A stretch of 19,459 nucleotides of DNA from an uncultured Collinsella sp. (GCA_900546455.1 URCS01000035.1:1-19459); one strand, 5' to 3'; positions 9,886 through 16,130 are shown, counted from the stretch's first letter. Notes: a model not told the origin generated them from the letters alone. Made by a program: numbers and translations.

Positions 9886-10062
9886 CGTGGCGTTCCCAGT
9901 GTGCGGCGGAGGGGGCGGGCCTGAGACATATTAAGGTTGTCGCGAGTTCCGCACGAACAGGAGAGCACTTAATGTGCTCTCCGTCGTGAGCAGGACTGTA
10001 GAGCAGCAACCTTAATATGTCTCAGGCCCGCCCCCTCCGCCGCACACTGGGAACGTGCCACG
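9886..10062. repeat. Large inverted repeat with 49-bp perfect arms (MITE-like or giant hairpin)
   Basis: Bases 9891-9939 and 10007-10055 are exact reverse complements over 49 bp. Beyond a 2-nt bulge, CGTGG (9886-9890) also pairs with CCACG (10058-10062). The 67-nt centre has its own hairpin: GGAGAGCAC (9960-9968) / GTGCTCTCC (9974-9982) with loop TTAAT, extended by CACGA (9952-9956) / TCGTG (9984-9988). There is no open frame of note inside and no obvious target-site duplication. It lies between the phosphatase gene and the promoter region of the ribosomal block. Confidence 0.9.
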
Positions 10063-10104
10063 CACTTTACCTGCGTAAACAATGTGAGTGAAATATGAAT
10101 CTCG

Positions 10105-10131
10105 ATGGATACGCCCGCAGCCGTGTATACT
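10105..10131 (+). promoter_or_regulatory. Promoter-like box upstream of rplC (shared with rplB spacer)
   Basis: The stretch ends in TATACT (10126-10131), a good -10 hexamer. Its 26 nt (10105-10130) match 11970-11995 at 23 of 26 positions. The box contains a dyad around A(C/T)ACG...CGTGT. A TGGATA at 10106-10111 resembles a -35 but is only 14 nt from the -10, which is short for the standard sigma factor. Transcription would begin near 10138, giving a ~177-nt leader before rplC. Promoter function is inferred. Confidence 0.55.
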
Positions 10132-10137
10132 AAACAG

Positions 10138-10314
10138 CTGTGTGAAACCAGGGGAGTATTCTGGCTGGACAAAATGCCTGCTTAATAGGGTTGTCAGGTA
10201 GTCCGGACGCAATACAAGGCTGGGGAGCACGTCGTGTAAGTAGTGGTCCTCTAGGGGCGTACGCTCGGTGGTGTACGCATTGTCCCAAGACCACGCGAGA
10301 GTTGGGATCATATC
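10138..10314 (+). promoter_or_regulatory. Structured 5' leader of rplC with alternative pairings
   Basis: No gene is seen here. A stacked stem is visible: GTGGTC (10243-10248) with GACCAC (10289-10294), GGG (10254-10256) with CCC (10284-10286), and GCGTAC (10257-10262) with GTACGC (10273-10278). In competition, TCCCAA (10283-10288) can pair with TTGGGA (10302-10307), which contains the GGGA Shine-Dalgarno sequence for the TTG start at 10315. The two folds exclude each other, as in an autoregulated ribosomal-protein leader. A further palindrome, GTCCGGAC, lies at 10201-10208. Confidence 0.55.
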
Positions 10315-10935
10315 TTGATCAGCATGATTCTCGGCCGCAAGATTGGCATGACCCAGGTTTGGGACGAGGACGACAACGTCGTTCCCGTCACGGTCATCCA
10401 GGCTGGCCCCTGCGCTGTCTCGCAGGTTAAAACTCAGGCAACCGACGGCTATGACGCCGTCCAGATCGGTTTCGGCGACATCAAGGCCAAGAACGTGAAC
10501 AAGCCCATGGCTGGTCACTTCGCCAAGGCTGGCGTCGAGCCTGTCCGTTTCCTTCGTGAGGTCCGCGTCGAGAACGGCGAGGAGCACAAGGTCGGCGAGG
10601 TTGTCACCGTCGCTGATTTCGCTGATGTCGAGAAGGTCGACGTCATCGGTACCTCCAAGGGTAAGGGCTTCCAGGGTCGCATCAAGCGCTGGGGTCAGCG
10701 CCGCGGTCCTATGACGCATGGTTCTCACTTCCAGCGTCACCCCGGTTCTATCGGTCAGTGCGCCTATCCTGCGCGCGTCCTCAAGGGCGTCAAGATGGCC
10801 GGTCACATGGGTAACGAGCGCGTTACCGTCAAGAACCTTTCCGTTGTCCGCATCGATGCCGAGCAGAACCTCATCTTGGTCAAGGGCGCTGTCCCGGGTG
10901 CCAAGAATGGTCTCGTCGCCATCCGTATGGCCTAA
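10315..10935 (+). CDS. rplC: Ribosomal protein L3 (uL3)
   Basis: This is an early-assembling large-subunit protein that binds 23S rRNA near the peptidyl transferase centre. It has 206 residues with the family signature ILGRKIGMTQVWDE at the N-terminus and the GTSKGKGFQGRIKRWGQRRGPMTHGSHFQRHPGS region (quoted here in part only: GTSKGKGFQG and MTHGS) forming the central extension. The likely start is TTG 10315, with GGGA at 10304-10307 seven bases upstream; the in-frame ATG 10324 has no ribosome binding site. The TTG lies in a small hairpin, GATCA (10306-10310) / TGATC (10316-10320). It is the first gene of the ribosomal block here; rpsJ, its usual predecessor, is absent. Confidence 0.95.
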   Translation: MISMILGRKIGMTQVWDEDDNVVPVTVIQAGPCAVSQVKTQATDGYDAVQIGFGDIKAKNVNKPMAGHFAKAGVEPVRFLREVRVENGEEHKVGEVVTVADFADVEKVDVIGTSKGKGFQGRIKRWGQRRGPMTHGSHFQRHPGSIGQCAYPARVLKGVKMAGHMGNERVTVKNLSVVRIDAEQNLILVKGAVPGAKNGLVAIRMA

Positions 10936-10981
10936 GGGCCCAGCCCATTTAGCCCAGCGTCATACCAAGGAGAACACTTAA

Positions 10982-11608
10982 ATGGCAAAGTTTGAAGTAA
11001 AGAACAGCGAGGGCAAGAAGGTCGCCGAGGCCGAGCTCGCCGCTGAGGTGTACGGCATCGAGCCGAACATCCACGTTATGCACCACATCGTCAAGTGCCA
11101 GATGGCCTCTTGGCGTCAGGGCACCCAGTCCGCTAAGGGCCGCTCTGAGGTTTCCGGTGGCGGCAAGAAACCTTGGCGTCAGAAGGGCACCGGCCGTGCC
11201 CGCCAGGGTTCCATCCGTGCTGCCCAGTGGCGTCACGGTGGCGTTGTCTTCGCCCCCAAGCCCCGTTCCTACGCTAAGCGTATGAACAACAAGGAGGTCA
11301 AGCTGGCTATGCGCTCCGCGCTGTCCGCCAAGCTGGCCGATGGCGAGCTCGTGCTCGTCGACGACTACGGCTTCGAGAAGCCTTCCACCAAGGCTGCCGT
11401 CGCCATGCTCAAGGCTCTCGGCCTTGAGGGCAAGCGTCTGACCATCATCGTTCGCGATGAGGACGTCAACGCCTACCTGTCGTTCCGCAACATTCCCAAG
11501 ACGTTCATCATCACCGCTGACGAGGCCAACACCTACGATCTCGTCAACAACAACGCCGTGCTGATGCCCGCCGACATCGCCGCTCACTTCGGGGAGGTGC
11601 TTGCATAA
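10982..11608 (+). CDS. rplD: Ribosomal protein L4 (uL4)
   Basis: This large-subunit protein lines the exit tunnel; in E. coli it also represses its own operon through the S10 leader. It has 208 residues, with the conserved loop ARQGSIRAAQWRHGGVVFAPK at about 75-95 that reaches into the tunnel, preceded by GGGKKPWRQKGTGRA. ATG 10982 is preceded by AGGAGA (10968-10973). The gene lies 46 nt after rplC and is followed with no gap by rplW. Given the structured leader before rplC, L4 is a reasonable but untested candidate effector. Confidence 0.97.
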   Translation: MAKFEVKNSEGKKVAEAELAAEVYGIEPNIHVMHHIVKCQMASWRQGTQSAKGRSEVSGGGKKPWRQKGTGRARQGSIRAAQWRHGGVVFAPKPRSYAKRMNNKEVKLAMRSALSAKLADGELVLVDDYGFEKPSTKAAVAMLKALGLEGKRLTIIVRDEDVNAYLSFRNIPKTFIITADEANTYDLVNNNAVLMPADIAAHFGEVLA

Positions 11609-11896
11609 ATGACCGCCCACGAGATCATCATCCGTCCGATCGTGTCCGAGCGTTCCTTCTCCGGCATGGAGCTGAACAAGTACACGTTCGAGGTCGCCAA
11701 GGATGCTAACAAGTATCAGATCAAGGACGCTGTCGAGGAGATCTTCGGCGTCAAGGTCGTTCGCGTGAACACCCTGACGGTCAAGCCCAAGACCAAGCGC
11801 GTGCGCTATGTCGCCGGCAAGACCCGTTCTTGGAAGAAGGCCATCGTCACGCTGGCCGAGGGCGACACCATCGAGGTCTTTGGCAACCAGGCCTAA
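11609..11896 (+). CDS. rplW: Ribosomal protein L23 (uL23)
   Basis: This protein sits at the polypeptide exit site and docks trigger factor and SRP. It has 95 residues with IIIRPIVSERS near the N-terminus and the conserved VRVNTLTVKPKTKRVRY stretch, followed by the KKAIVTLAEGDTIEVF C-terminal strand. Its ATG abuts the rplD stop (TAAATG), with GGGGAGG at 11591-11597 inside rplD, so translation is probably coupled. An unusual 179-nt spacer follows before rplB. Confidence 0.96.
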   Translation: MTAHEIIIRPIVSERSFSGMELNKYTFEVAKDANKYQIKDAVEEIFGVKVVRVNTLTVKPKTKRVRYVAGKTRSWKKAIVTLAEGDTIEVFGNQA

Positions 11897-11913
11897 GACT
11901 CGCTGCTGTTGAG

Positions 11914-11951
11914 TGAGCTCATGCCTCCCAAATAGGGGAGGCGAGAGCTCA
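11914..11951 (+). promoter_or_regulatory. Hairpin downstream of rplW
   Basis: TGAGCTC (11914-11920) pairs with GAGCTCA (11945-11951), and GCCTCCC (11923-11929) with GGGAGGC (11936-11942), separated by a small symmetric internal loop. There is no T-run after it, so it is not a typical intrinsic terminator. It could protect the 3' end of an upstream mRNA or act as an attenuator ahead of the rplB promoter-like box. Confidence 0.5.
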
Positions 11952-11969
11952 AGGTTCCTGGCGTATAAA

Positions 11970-11996
11970 ATGGACACGCCCGGAACCGTGTATACG
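11970..11996 (+). promoter_or_regulatory. Promoter-like box upstream of rplB (second copy)
   Basis: It differs from 10105-10130 at only three of 26 bases and ends in TATACG (11991-11996). TGGACA lies at 11971-11976, a near-consensus -35 but with a 14-nt spacer. The internal dyad ACACG...CGTGT is perfect in this copy. A start near 12003 would place the 5' end just ahead of the leader stem beginning at 12005, which supports its being a promoter. Confidence 0.55.
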
Positions 11997-12004
11997 TCCG
12001 GTGT

Positions 12005-12072
12005 CATCGCACCCGAGGCAGAACCTCGAATCCCTGTCTGCGATGGCTAACGGATTCCTATTGAAAGGGATT
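12005..12072 (+). promoter_or_regulatory. Structured rplB leader with anti-Shine-Dalgarno pairing
   Basis: CATCGCA (12005-12011) pairs with TGCGATG (12039-12045), enclosing a hairpin CGAGG (12014-12018) / CCTCG (12024-12028). Within the same loop, AATCCCT (12029-12035) is exactly complementary to AGGGATT (12066-12072), which covers the rplB ribosome binding site. Pairing would create a pseudoknot that blocks initiation at ATG 12076. Functional role inferred. Confidence 0.55.
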
Positions 12073-12075
12073 GTA

Positions 12076-12906
12076 ATGGCTGTAAAGCACCTTAAGCCGA
12101 CCTCCGCTGGTAGGCGTTGGCAGACGATCTCCGACTTCTCTGAGATCACCTGCACCAAGCCCGAGAAGTCTCTTCTCGAGCCCCTGCCCAAGAAGGCCGG
12201 TCGTAACAACAACGGCCGCATCACCACCCGCCACCAGGGCGGCGGCGTGAAGCGTCGTTACCGCGTGATCGACTTCAAGCGCAACAAGGACGGCGTGCCC
12301 GCCAAGGTTGCCACGATCGAGTACGATCCGAACCGTTCCGCTCGCATCGCTCTGCTGCACTACGCTGACGGTGAGAAGCGCTACATCCTGGCCCCTAAGG
12401 GCCTCGAGGTCGGTCAGACCATCATGTCCGGTTCTGACGCCGACATCAAGCCGGGCAACGCTCTGCCCCTCGCCGACATCCCCGTCGGTACGCTCATCCA
12501 CGCCGTCGAGTTCCAGCCGGGCAAGGGCGCTGCTATCGCCCGTTCCGCCGGTAACTCCTGCCAGCTGATGGGTAAGGAGGGCAAGTACGCTATCGTCCGT
12601 ATGCCTTCCTCCGAGATGCGCCGCATCCTCGTTACCTGCCGCGCCACCGTCGGTGAGGTCGGCAACGCCGATCACTCCAACATCGTCATCGGCAAGGCCG
12701 GCCGTAAGCGTCACATGAACGTGCGCCCGACCGTCCGCGGTACCGTCATGAACCCTGTCGACCACCCGCACGGCGGTGGCGAGGGCAAGAACCACACCTC
12801 TGGTCGTCCCTCCGTTACCCCCTGGGGTAAGCCGACGAAGGGCCTTCGTATGCGCAAGAAGAAGAAGGTCTCGAACCAGCACATCATTCGTCGCCGTAAG
12901 AAGTAA
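12076..12906 (+). CDS. rplB: Ribosomal protein L2 (uL2)
   Basis: This is a large-subunit protein required for subunit association and peptidyl transferase function. It has 276 residues, the usual length. GRNNNGRITTRHQGGGVKRR and the C-terminal MNPVDHPHGGGEGK (with the conserved His in the HPHGGGEG loop) are diagnostic. The frame is open upstream to a GTG at 12001, but that stretch is the structured leader; ATG 12076 with AAAGGGA at 12064-12070 gives the standard MAVKHLKPTSAGRR N-terminus. It has its own promoter-like box and leader, so it may be expressed partly independently of rplC-D-W. Confidence 0.97.
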   Translation: MAVKHLKPTSAGRRWQTISDFSEITCTKPEKSLLEPLPKKAGRNNNGRITTRHQGGGVKRRYRVIDFKRNKDGVPAKVATIEYDPNRSARIALLHYADGEKRYILAPKGLEVGQTIMSGSDADIKPGNALPLADIPVGTLIHAVEFQPGKGAAIARSAGNSCQLMGKEGKYAIVRMPSSEMRRILVTCRATVGEVGNADHSNIVIGKAGRKRHMNVRPTVRGTVMNPVDHPHGGGEGKNHTSGRPSVTPWGKPTKGLRMRKKKKVSNQHIIRRRKK

Positions 12907-12938
12907 TTTCGGATACCGAGTTTTAGGAGAAAGCACTT

Positions 12939-13199
12939 ATGAGCAGAAGTCTCAAAAAGGGCCCGTTCGTGGAGACTCGCCTTCTCTCGCGTATCACCGC
13001 GATGAACGAGGCTGGCAAGAAGGACGTCGTGAAGACCTGGTCCCGCGCGTCCACCATCTTCCCCGAGATGGTTGGTCACACCATCGCCGTCCACGACGGC
13101 CGCAAGCATGTGCCCGTGTATGTTACCGAGTCCATGGTTGGTCACAAGCTCGGCGAGTTCGCGCCGACTCGTACGTTCCGTGGCCACAAGGCCAAATAG
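12939..13199 (+). CDS. rpsS: Ribosomal protein S19 (uS19)
   Basis: This small-subunit head protein contacts 16S rRNA with S13. It has 86 residues beginning MSRSLKKGPFVE, with TWSRASTIFPEMVGHTIAVH and the C-terminal GHKLGEFAPTRTFRGH signature. AGGAGA at 12925-12930 precedes ATG 12939 by eight bases. It lies 32 nt after rplB in the standard S10-operon order. Confidence 0.97.
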   Translation: MSRSLKKGPFVETRLLSRITAMNEAGKKDVVKTWSRASTIFPEMVGHTIAVHDGRKHVPVYVTESMVGHKLGEFAPTRTFRGHKAK

Positions 13200-13213
13200 G
13201 GGGTTAACCGTAA

Positions 13214-13585
13214 ATGGCAACTAAGTCTATTGAAACTGAGGCCACCGAGGTTCGCGCCGTCGCTAAGTACGTGCGTGTTTCCCCCAGCAAGGCCCGCCTG
13301 GTGGTCGATCTGATCCGCCGCAAGCCTGTCGCTCAGGCCTTCGACATCCTCCACTTCTGCGACCGCGCCGTCGCTGTGGATGTCGAGAAGGTTCTCCGTT
13401 CCGCCGTTGCGAACGCCGAGAACAACAACGGTCTGCGTGCCGACAACCTGGTTGTCGCCGCTGCCTATGTTGACGAGGGTCCGACGCTTAAGCGCATCCG
13501 TCCCCGCGCCAAGGGTTCCGCTTCTCGCATTCTGAAGCGTACTTCCCACATCACCGTCGTCGTTGCTCCTCGAAAGGAGGCGTAA
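13214..13585 (+). CDS. rplV: Ribosomal protein L22 (uL22)
   Basis: This protein lines the peptide exit tunnel alongside L4. It has 123 residues: an acidic N-terminal stretch of ~14 residues, then VRVSPSKARLVVDLIRRKPV, NAENNNGL, and the C-terminal hairpin RIRPRAKGSASRILKRTSHI that projects into the tunnel. AGGGGG at 13198-13203 serves as the ribosome binding site. The strong AAAGGAGG of rpsC lies within its final codons. Confidence 0.97.
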   Translation: MATKSIETEATEVRAVAKYVRVSPSKARLVVDLIRRKPVAQAFDILHFCDRAVAVDVEKVLRSAVANAENNNGLRADNLVVAAAYVDEGPTLKRIRPRAKGSASRILKRTSHITVVVAPRKEA

Positions 13586-13591
13586 AGCTGT

Positions 13592-14302
13592 ATGGGTCAG
13601 AAAGTCTACCCCACCGGCTTCCGTCTTGGCATTACCGAGAACTGGCGCTCCCGCTGGTTCGCAGAGAAGGATTACGCTAAGACCCTCGGTAACGATCTCG
13701 AGATCCGCAAGTACCTCGAGAAGCGTCTTTCCCGCGCAGCTGTCTCCCGCGTCGAGATCGAGCGCGCTGGCGACAAGGTGAAGGTCATCATCCTCACCGC
13801 TCGCCCCGGCGTTGTCATCGGTAAGAAGGGTGCCGAGATCGATACCCTCCGCACCGAGCTCGAGAAGGTCGCTGGCGTCTCCAAGGGCCAGCTCTCCGTC
13901 GACGTTGTCGAGATCAAGCGCCCCGAGCTCGACGCCAACCTCGTTGCTCAGTCTATCGCCGAGCAGCTCGAGGGCCGCGTTGCCTTCCGTCGCGCTATGC
14001 GCAAGGCTGTCCAGTCCGCCCGCAAGGCCGGCGCTAAGGGCATCCGTATCCAGTGCTCCGGTCGTCTCGGCGGTGCCGAGATGGGCCGTCGTGAGTGGTA
14101 CCGTGAGGGTCGCGTGCCTCTGCACACCCTCCGTGCCAAGATCGACTACGGCACGGCTGTCGCCAGCACCACCATGGGCGCTTGCGGCGTGAAAGTCTGG
14201 ATCTACCTGGGCGAGAAGCTCCCGGGCCAGCCTGTTCCCAACCCTGCACTCGAGGGCTCTTCCCGTCCTCGTCGTCGTAACTCCGAGAGGAGGGGTCAGT
14301 AG
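13592..14302 (+). CDS. rpsC: Ribosomal protein S3 (uS3)
   Basis: This is a small-subunit protein at the mRNA entry channel. It has 236 residues: an N-terminal region starting MGQKVYPTGFRLGITENWRS, a KH-type RNA-binding domain with the GxxG-type element VIGKKGAEID (about residues 75-84), and the C-terminal domain with RLGGAEMGRREWYREGRVPL. AAAGGAGG at 13573-13580 precedes ATG 13592 by 11 bases. The stop TAG overlaps the GTG start of rplP by one base. Confidence 0.97.
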   Translation: MGQKVYPTGFRLGITENWRSRWFAEKDYAKTLGNDLEIRKYLEKRLSRAAVSRVEIERAGDKVKVIILTARPGVVIGKKGAEIDTLRTELEKVAGVSKGQLSVDVVEIKRPELDANLVAQSIAEQLEGRVAFRRAMRKAVQSARKAGAKGIRIQCSGRLGGAEMGRREWYREGRVPLHTLRAKIDYGTAVASTTMGACGVKVWIYLGEKLPGQPVPNPALEGSSRPRRRNSERRGQ

Positions 14303-14805
14303 TGCTTGCCCCTAAGCGTATTCTTCACCGCAAGGTGCAGCGTGGCTCCATGAAGGGCCAGGCCAAGGGTAATACCGAGCTGCATTTCGGCGAGTTTGGT
14401 ATCCAGGCTCTCGAGGCCCATTGGATCACCAACCGTCAGATCGAGGCCGCTCGTATTGCCATGACCCGCTACATGAAGCGTGGCGGTCGTGTCTACATCA
14501 CGATCTTCCCCGATAAGCCCATCACCAAGAAGCCTGCCGAGACTCGCATGGGTTCTGGTAAGGGTAACCCCGAGGAGTGGGTGGCCGTCGTCAAGCCCGG
14601 CCGCATCATGTTCGAGGTCAAGGGTGTTCCCGAGGAGGTCGCTCGCGAGGCTCTGCGTCTTGCGCAGCACAAGCTCCCCATCAAGACCAAGATTGTTGCT
14701 GCCAAGAACGCTGAGCAGCGCATCGAGAAGGAGATGGCTGAGGAGGCCGCTCTCGAGGCCAAGTGGGCTGCTGAGGACGCCGCCGCCGCCAAGGAGGAGA
14801 ACTAA
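14302..14805 (+). CDS. rplP: Ribosomal protein L16 (uL16) with C-terminal extension
   Basis: This large-subunit protein contacts the A-site tRNA and 5S rRNA region. It has 167 residues, starting with GTG at 14302 that overlaps the rpsC stop; GGAGGGG lies just upstream. MLAPKRILHRKVQRGSMKG, LEAHWITNRQIEAARIAMTR and MGSGKGNPEEWVAVVKPG identify it. Bacterial L16 is usually ~137-145 residues; here the last ~25 are an Ala/Glu-rich tail (from about AEQRIEKEMAEEAALEAKW onward), probably helical or disordered. The stop overlaps the rpmC ATG (TAATG). Confidence 0.96.
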   Translation: MLAPKRILHRKVQRGSMKGQAKGNTELHFGEFGIQALEAHWITNRQIEAARIAMTRYMKRGGRVYITIFPDKPITKKPAETRMGSGKGNPEEWVAVVKPGRIMFEVKGVPEEVAREALRLAQHKLPIKTKIVAAKNAEQRIEKEMAEEAALEAKWAAEDAAAAKEEN

Positions 14806-15020
14806 TGAAGCCCGCAGAGATTCGTGAGCTCTCGGACGCTCAGCTCGTTGAGAAGCTGAAGGAAATGCGCGCCGAGCTCTTTAACCTTCGTTTCCAGATG
14901 GCCACCAGCCAGCTGGACAACACCGCTCGCGTCAACACCGTGAAGAAGGACATCGCTCGCGTCCTCACGGAGCAGCGCGCCCGCGAGATCGCAGCGGAGA
15001 AGTCCGCTGTCGCCGAGTAG
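14805..15020 (+). CDS. rpmC: Ribosomal protein L29 (uL29)
   Basis: This small helical large-subunit protein sits near the exit tunnel. It has 71 residues with ELFNLRFQMATSQLDNTARV, the family's central signature, and a C-terminal helix VKKDIARVLTEQRARE. Its ATG overlaps the rplP stop by one base, so translation is coupled. Order rplP-rpmC-rpsQ is standard. Confidence 0.95.
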   Translation: MKPAEIRELSDAQLVEKLKEMRAELFNLRFQMATSQLDNTARVNTVKKDIARVLTEQRAREIAAEKSAVAE

Positions 15021-15036
15021 GACCTAAGGAGAGAAC

Positions 15037-15297
15037 ATGACTGATTCGCGTAACTCGCGTAAGGTCCGTACGGGTGTCGTTACCTCCGTCTCTGGTGCCA
15101 AGACCATTGTCGTCACCATCACCGAGCGCAAGCGTCACCCCAAGTACGGCAAGATGATGACCAGCTCCAAGAAGCTGCACGCTCACGACGAGGAGTGCAC
15201 GGCTGGCGTGGGCGATACCGTCCGCGTTATGGAGACCCGTCCTATGTCCAAGATGAAGCGTTGGCGCCTCATCGAGGTCGTCGAGCGCGCTAAATAA
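15037..15297 (+). CDS. rpsQ: Ribosomal protein S17 (uS17)
   Basis: This is a small-subunit primary-binding protein with an OB fold. It has 86 residues: RTGVVTSVSGAKTIVVTITERKRHPKYGK, HAHDEEC, and GDTVRVMETRPMSKMKRWRL cover the typical signatures (quoted as separate short motifs: GVVTSVSGAKTIVV, RHPKYGK, ETRPMSKMKRW). AAGGAGA at about 15026-15032 precedes ATG 15037. A 118-nt structured spacer follows before rplN. Confidence 0.96.
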   Translation: MTDSRNSRKVRTGVVTSVSGAKTIVVTITERKRHPKYGKMMTSSKKLHAHDEECTAGVGDTVRVMETRPMSKMKRWRLIEVVERAK

Positions 15298-15324
15298 GCA
15301 GTCGCTCTTACGACTTGTACGTTT

Positions 15325-15390
15325 CCGAAGATGTGCGTATGCCTGGTTTGCATACCACAGGCCGTCTAAAGGCTGCGCACCTCTCTTCGG
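15325..15390 (+). promoter_or_regulatory. Three-way-junction-like leader upstream of rplN
   Basis: An outer stem pairs CCGAAGA (15325-15331) with TCTTCGG (15384-15390) and GTGCG (15333-15337) with CGCAC (15376-15380). Inside are two hairpins: GTATGC (15337-15342) / GCATAC (15350-15355) with a 7-nt loop, and CAGgCC (15358-15363) / GGCTG (15371-15375) with loop GTCTAAA. CCGAA could alternatively pair with TTCGG at 15398-15402, which abuts the rplN ribosome binding site. This is a candidate cis-regulatory RNA; the function is inferred. Confidence 0.55.
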
Positions 15391-15415
15391 TTCTTAGTTC
15401 GGAGGAACATCTACC

Positions 15416-15784
15416 ATGATTCAGATGCAAACCATGCTGAACGTCGCCGACAACTCCGGCGCTCGCAAGATTCGCTGCATCAAGGTGCTTGGCGGTTCCA
15501 AGCGTCGTTATGCAGGCATCGGCGATGTGTTCATCGGTGCTGTCCAGGAGGCTACCCCTGGCGCCAACGTCAAGAAGAAGGACGTTGTCCGTTGCGTCGT
15601 CGTTCGCACCGTTAAGGAGATCCGCCGCAAGGATGGCTCCTACATTCGCTTTGATGAGAACGCCTGCGTTGTCATCAACAACGATGGTTCGCCCGTCGGC
15701 ACCCGTATCTTCGGGCCCGTCGCTCGCGAGCTTCGTGACAAGAAGTACATGAAGATCGTCTCGCTCGCTCCCGAGACCCTGTAG
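15416..15784 (+). CDS. rplN: Ribosomal protein L14 (uL14)
   Basis: This large-subunit protein forms an intersubunit bridge. It has 122 residues, standard length: MIQMQTMLNVADNSGARKI at the N-terminus, GGSKRRYAGIGDVFIGAVQE, and the C-terminal GTRIFGPVARELRDKKYMKI signature. CGGAGGAA at about 15400-15407 precedes ATG 15416. In most bacteria rplN begins the spc operon, so a regulatory leader at this point is plausible. Confidence 0.97.
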   Translation: MIQMQTMLNVADNSGARKIRCIKVLGGSKRRYAGIGDVFIGAVQEATPGANVKKKDVVRCVVVRTVKEIRRKDGSYIRFDENACVVINNDGSPVGTRIFGPVARELRDKKYMKIVSLAPETL

Positions 15785-15797
15785 TTAGGGGAGATAT

Positions 15798-16103
15798 ATG
15801 TATATCAAGAAGGGCGATAAGGTCCAGGTTCTCTCTGGTAAGGATCGCGGCAAGCAGGGCGTTGTCCTGCGTGCTCTCCCCGCCGAGAACAAGGTCGTTG
15901 TCGAGGGCGTTTCGGTCGTCAAGAAGGCCGTCAAGCCCAACGCTGCCAACCAGCAGGGCGGCATCGTTTCGCAGGAGGCTCCCATCGACGCCTCCAACGT
16001 CAATCTCGTCTGCCCCGAGTGCGGTAAGGTTACCCGCGTCGGTCACGAGAAGGACGGCAAGAACAAGCTGCGCGTCTGCAAGAAGTGCGGCCACAAGTTC
16101 TAA
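15798..16103 (+). CDS. rplX: Ribosomal protein L24 (uL24)
   Basis: This is an assembly-initiating large-subunit protein. It has 101 residues with an N-terminal KOW motif (KKGDKVQVLSGKDRGKQGVV) and a C-terminal zinc-ribbon-like part, Cys72-x2-Cys75 and Cys94-x2-Cys97, a form also known in some other bacterial L24 proteins. AGGGGAG at 15787-15793 is the ribosome binding site. It is the last ribosomal gene here: a strong terminator follows after 27 nt, whereas rplE normally comes next. Confidence 0.96.
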   Translation: MYIKKGDKVQVLSGKDRGKQGVVLRALPAENKVVVEGVSVVKKAVKPNAANQQGGIVSQEAPIDASNVNLVCPECGKVTRVGHEKDGKNKLRVCKKCGHKF

Positions 16104-16130
16104 GCTGCCCGCAACATCAAGTTGCTAGCA

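Noticed and set aside
9940..10006. Transposase remnant inside the large inverted repeat
   Set aside because: The 67-nt centre is mostly a hairpin and encodes nothing recognisable.
10174..10185. Three-codon upstream frame (ATG CCT GCT TAA) in the rplC leader
   Set aside because: No ribosome binding site and too short to support as a leader peptide.
10949..12007. Minus-strand frame opposite rplD-rplW, and a similar one at 13142-14125
   Set aside because: Antisense to conserved ribosomal genes; Leu/Asp/Gly-rich shadow product without family features.
15315..15343. Promoter TTGTAC / TATGCC before rplN
   Set aside because: Spacing is 17 nt but both hexamers are weak, and the -10 lies within the leader stem region; no match to the box seen before rplC and rplB.
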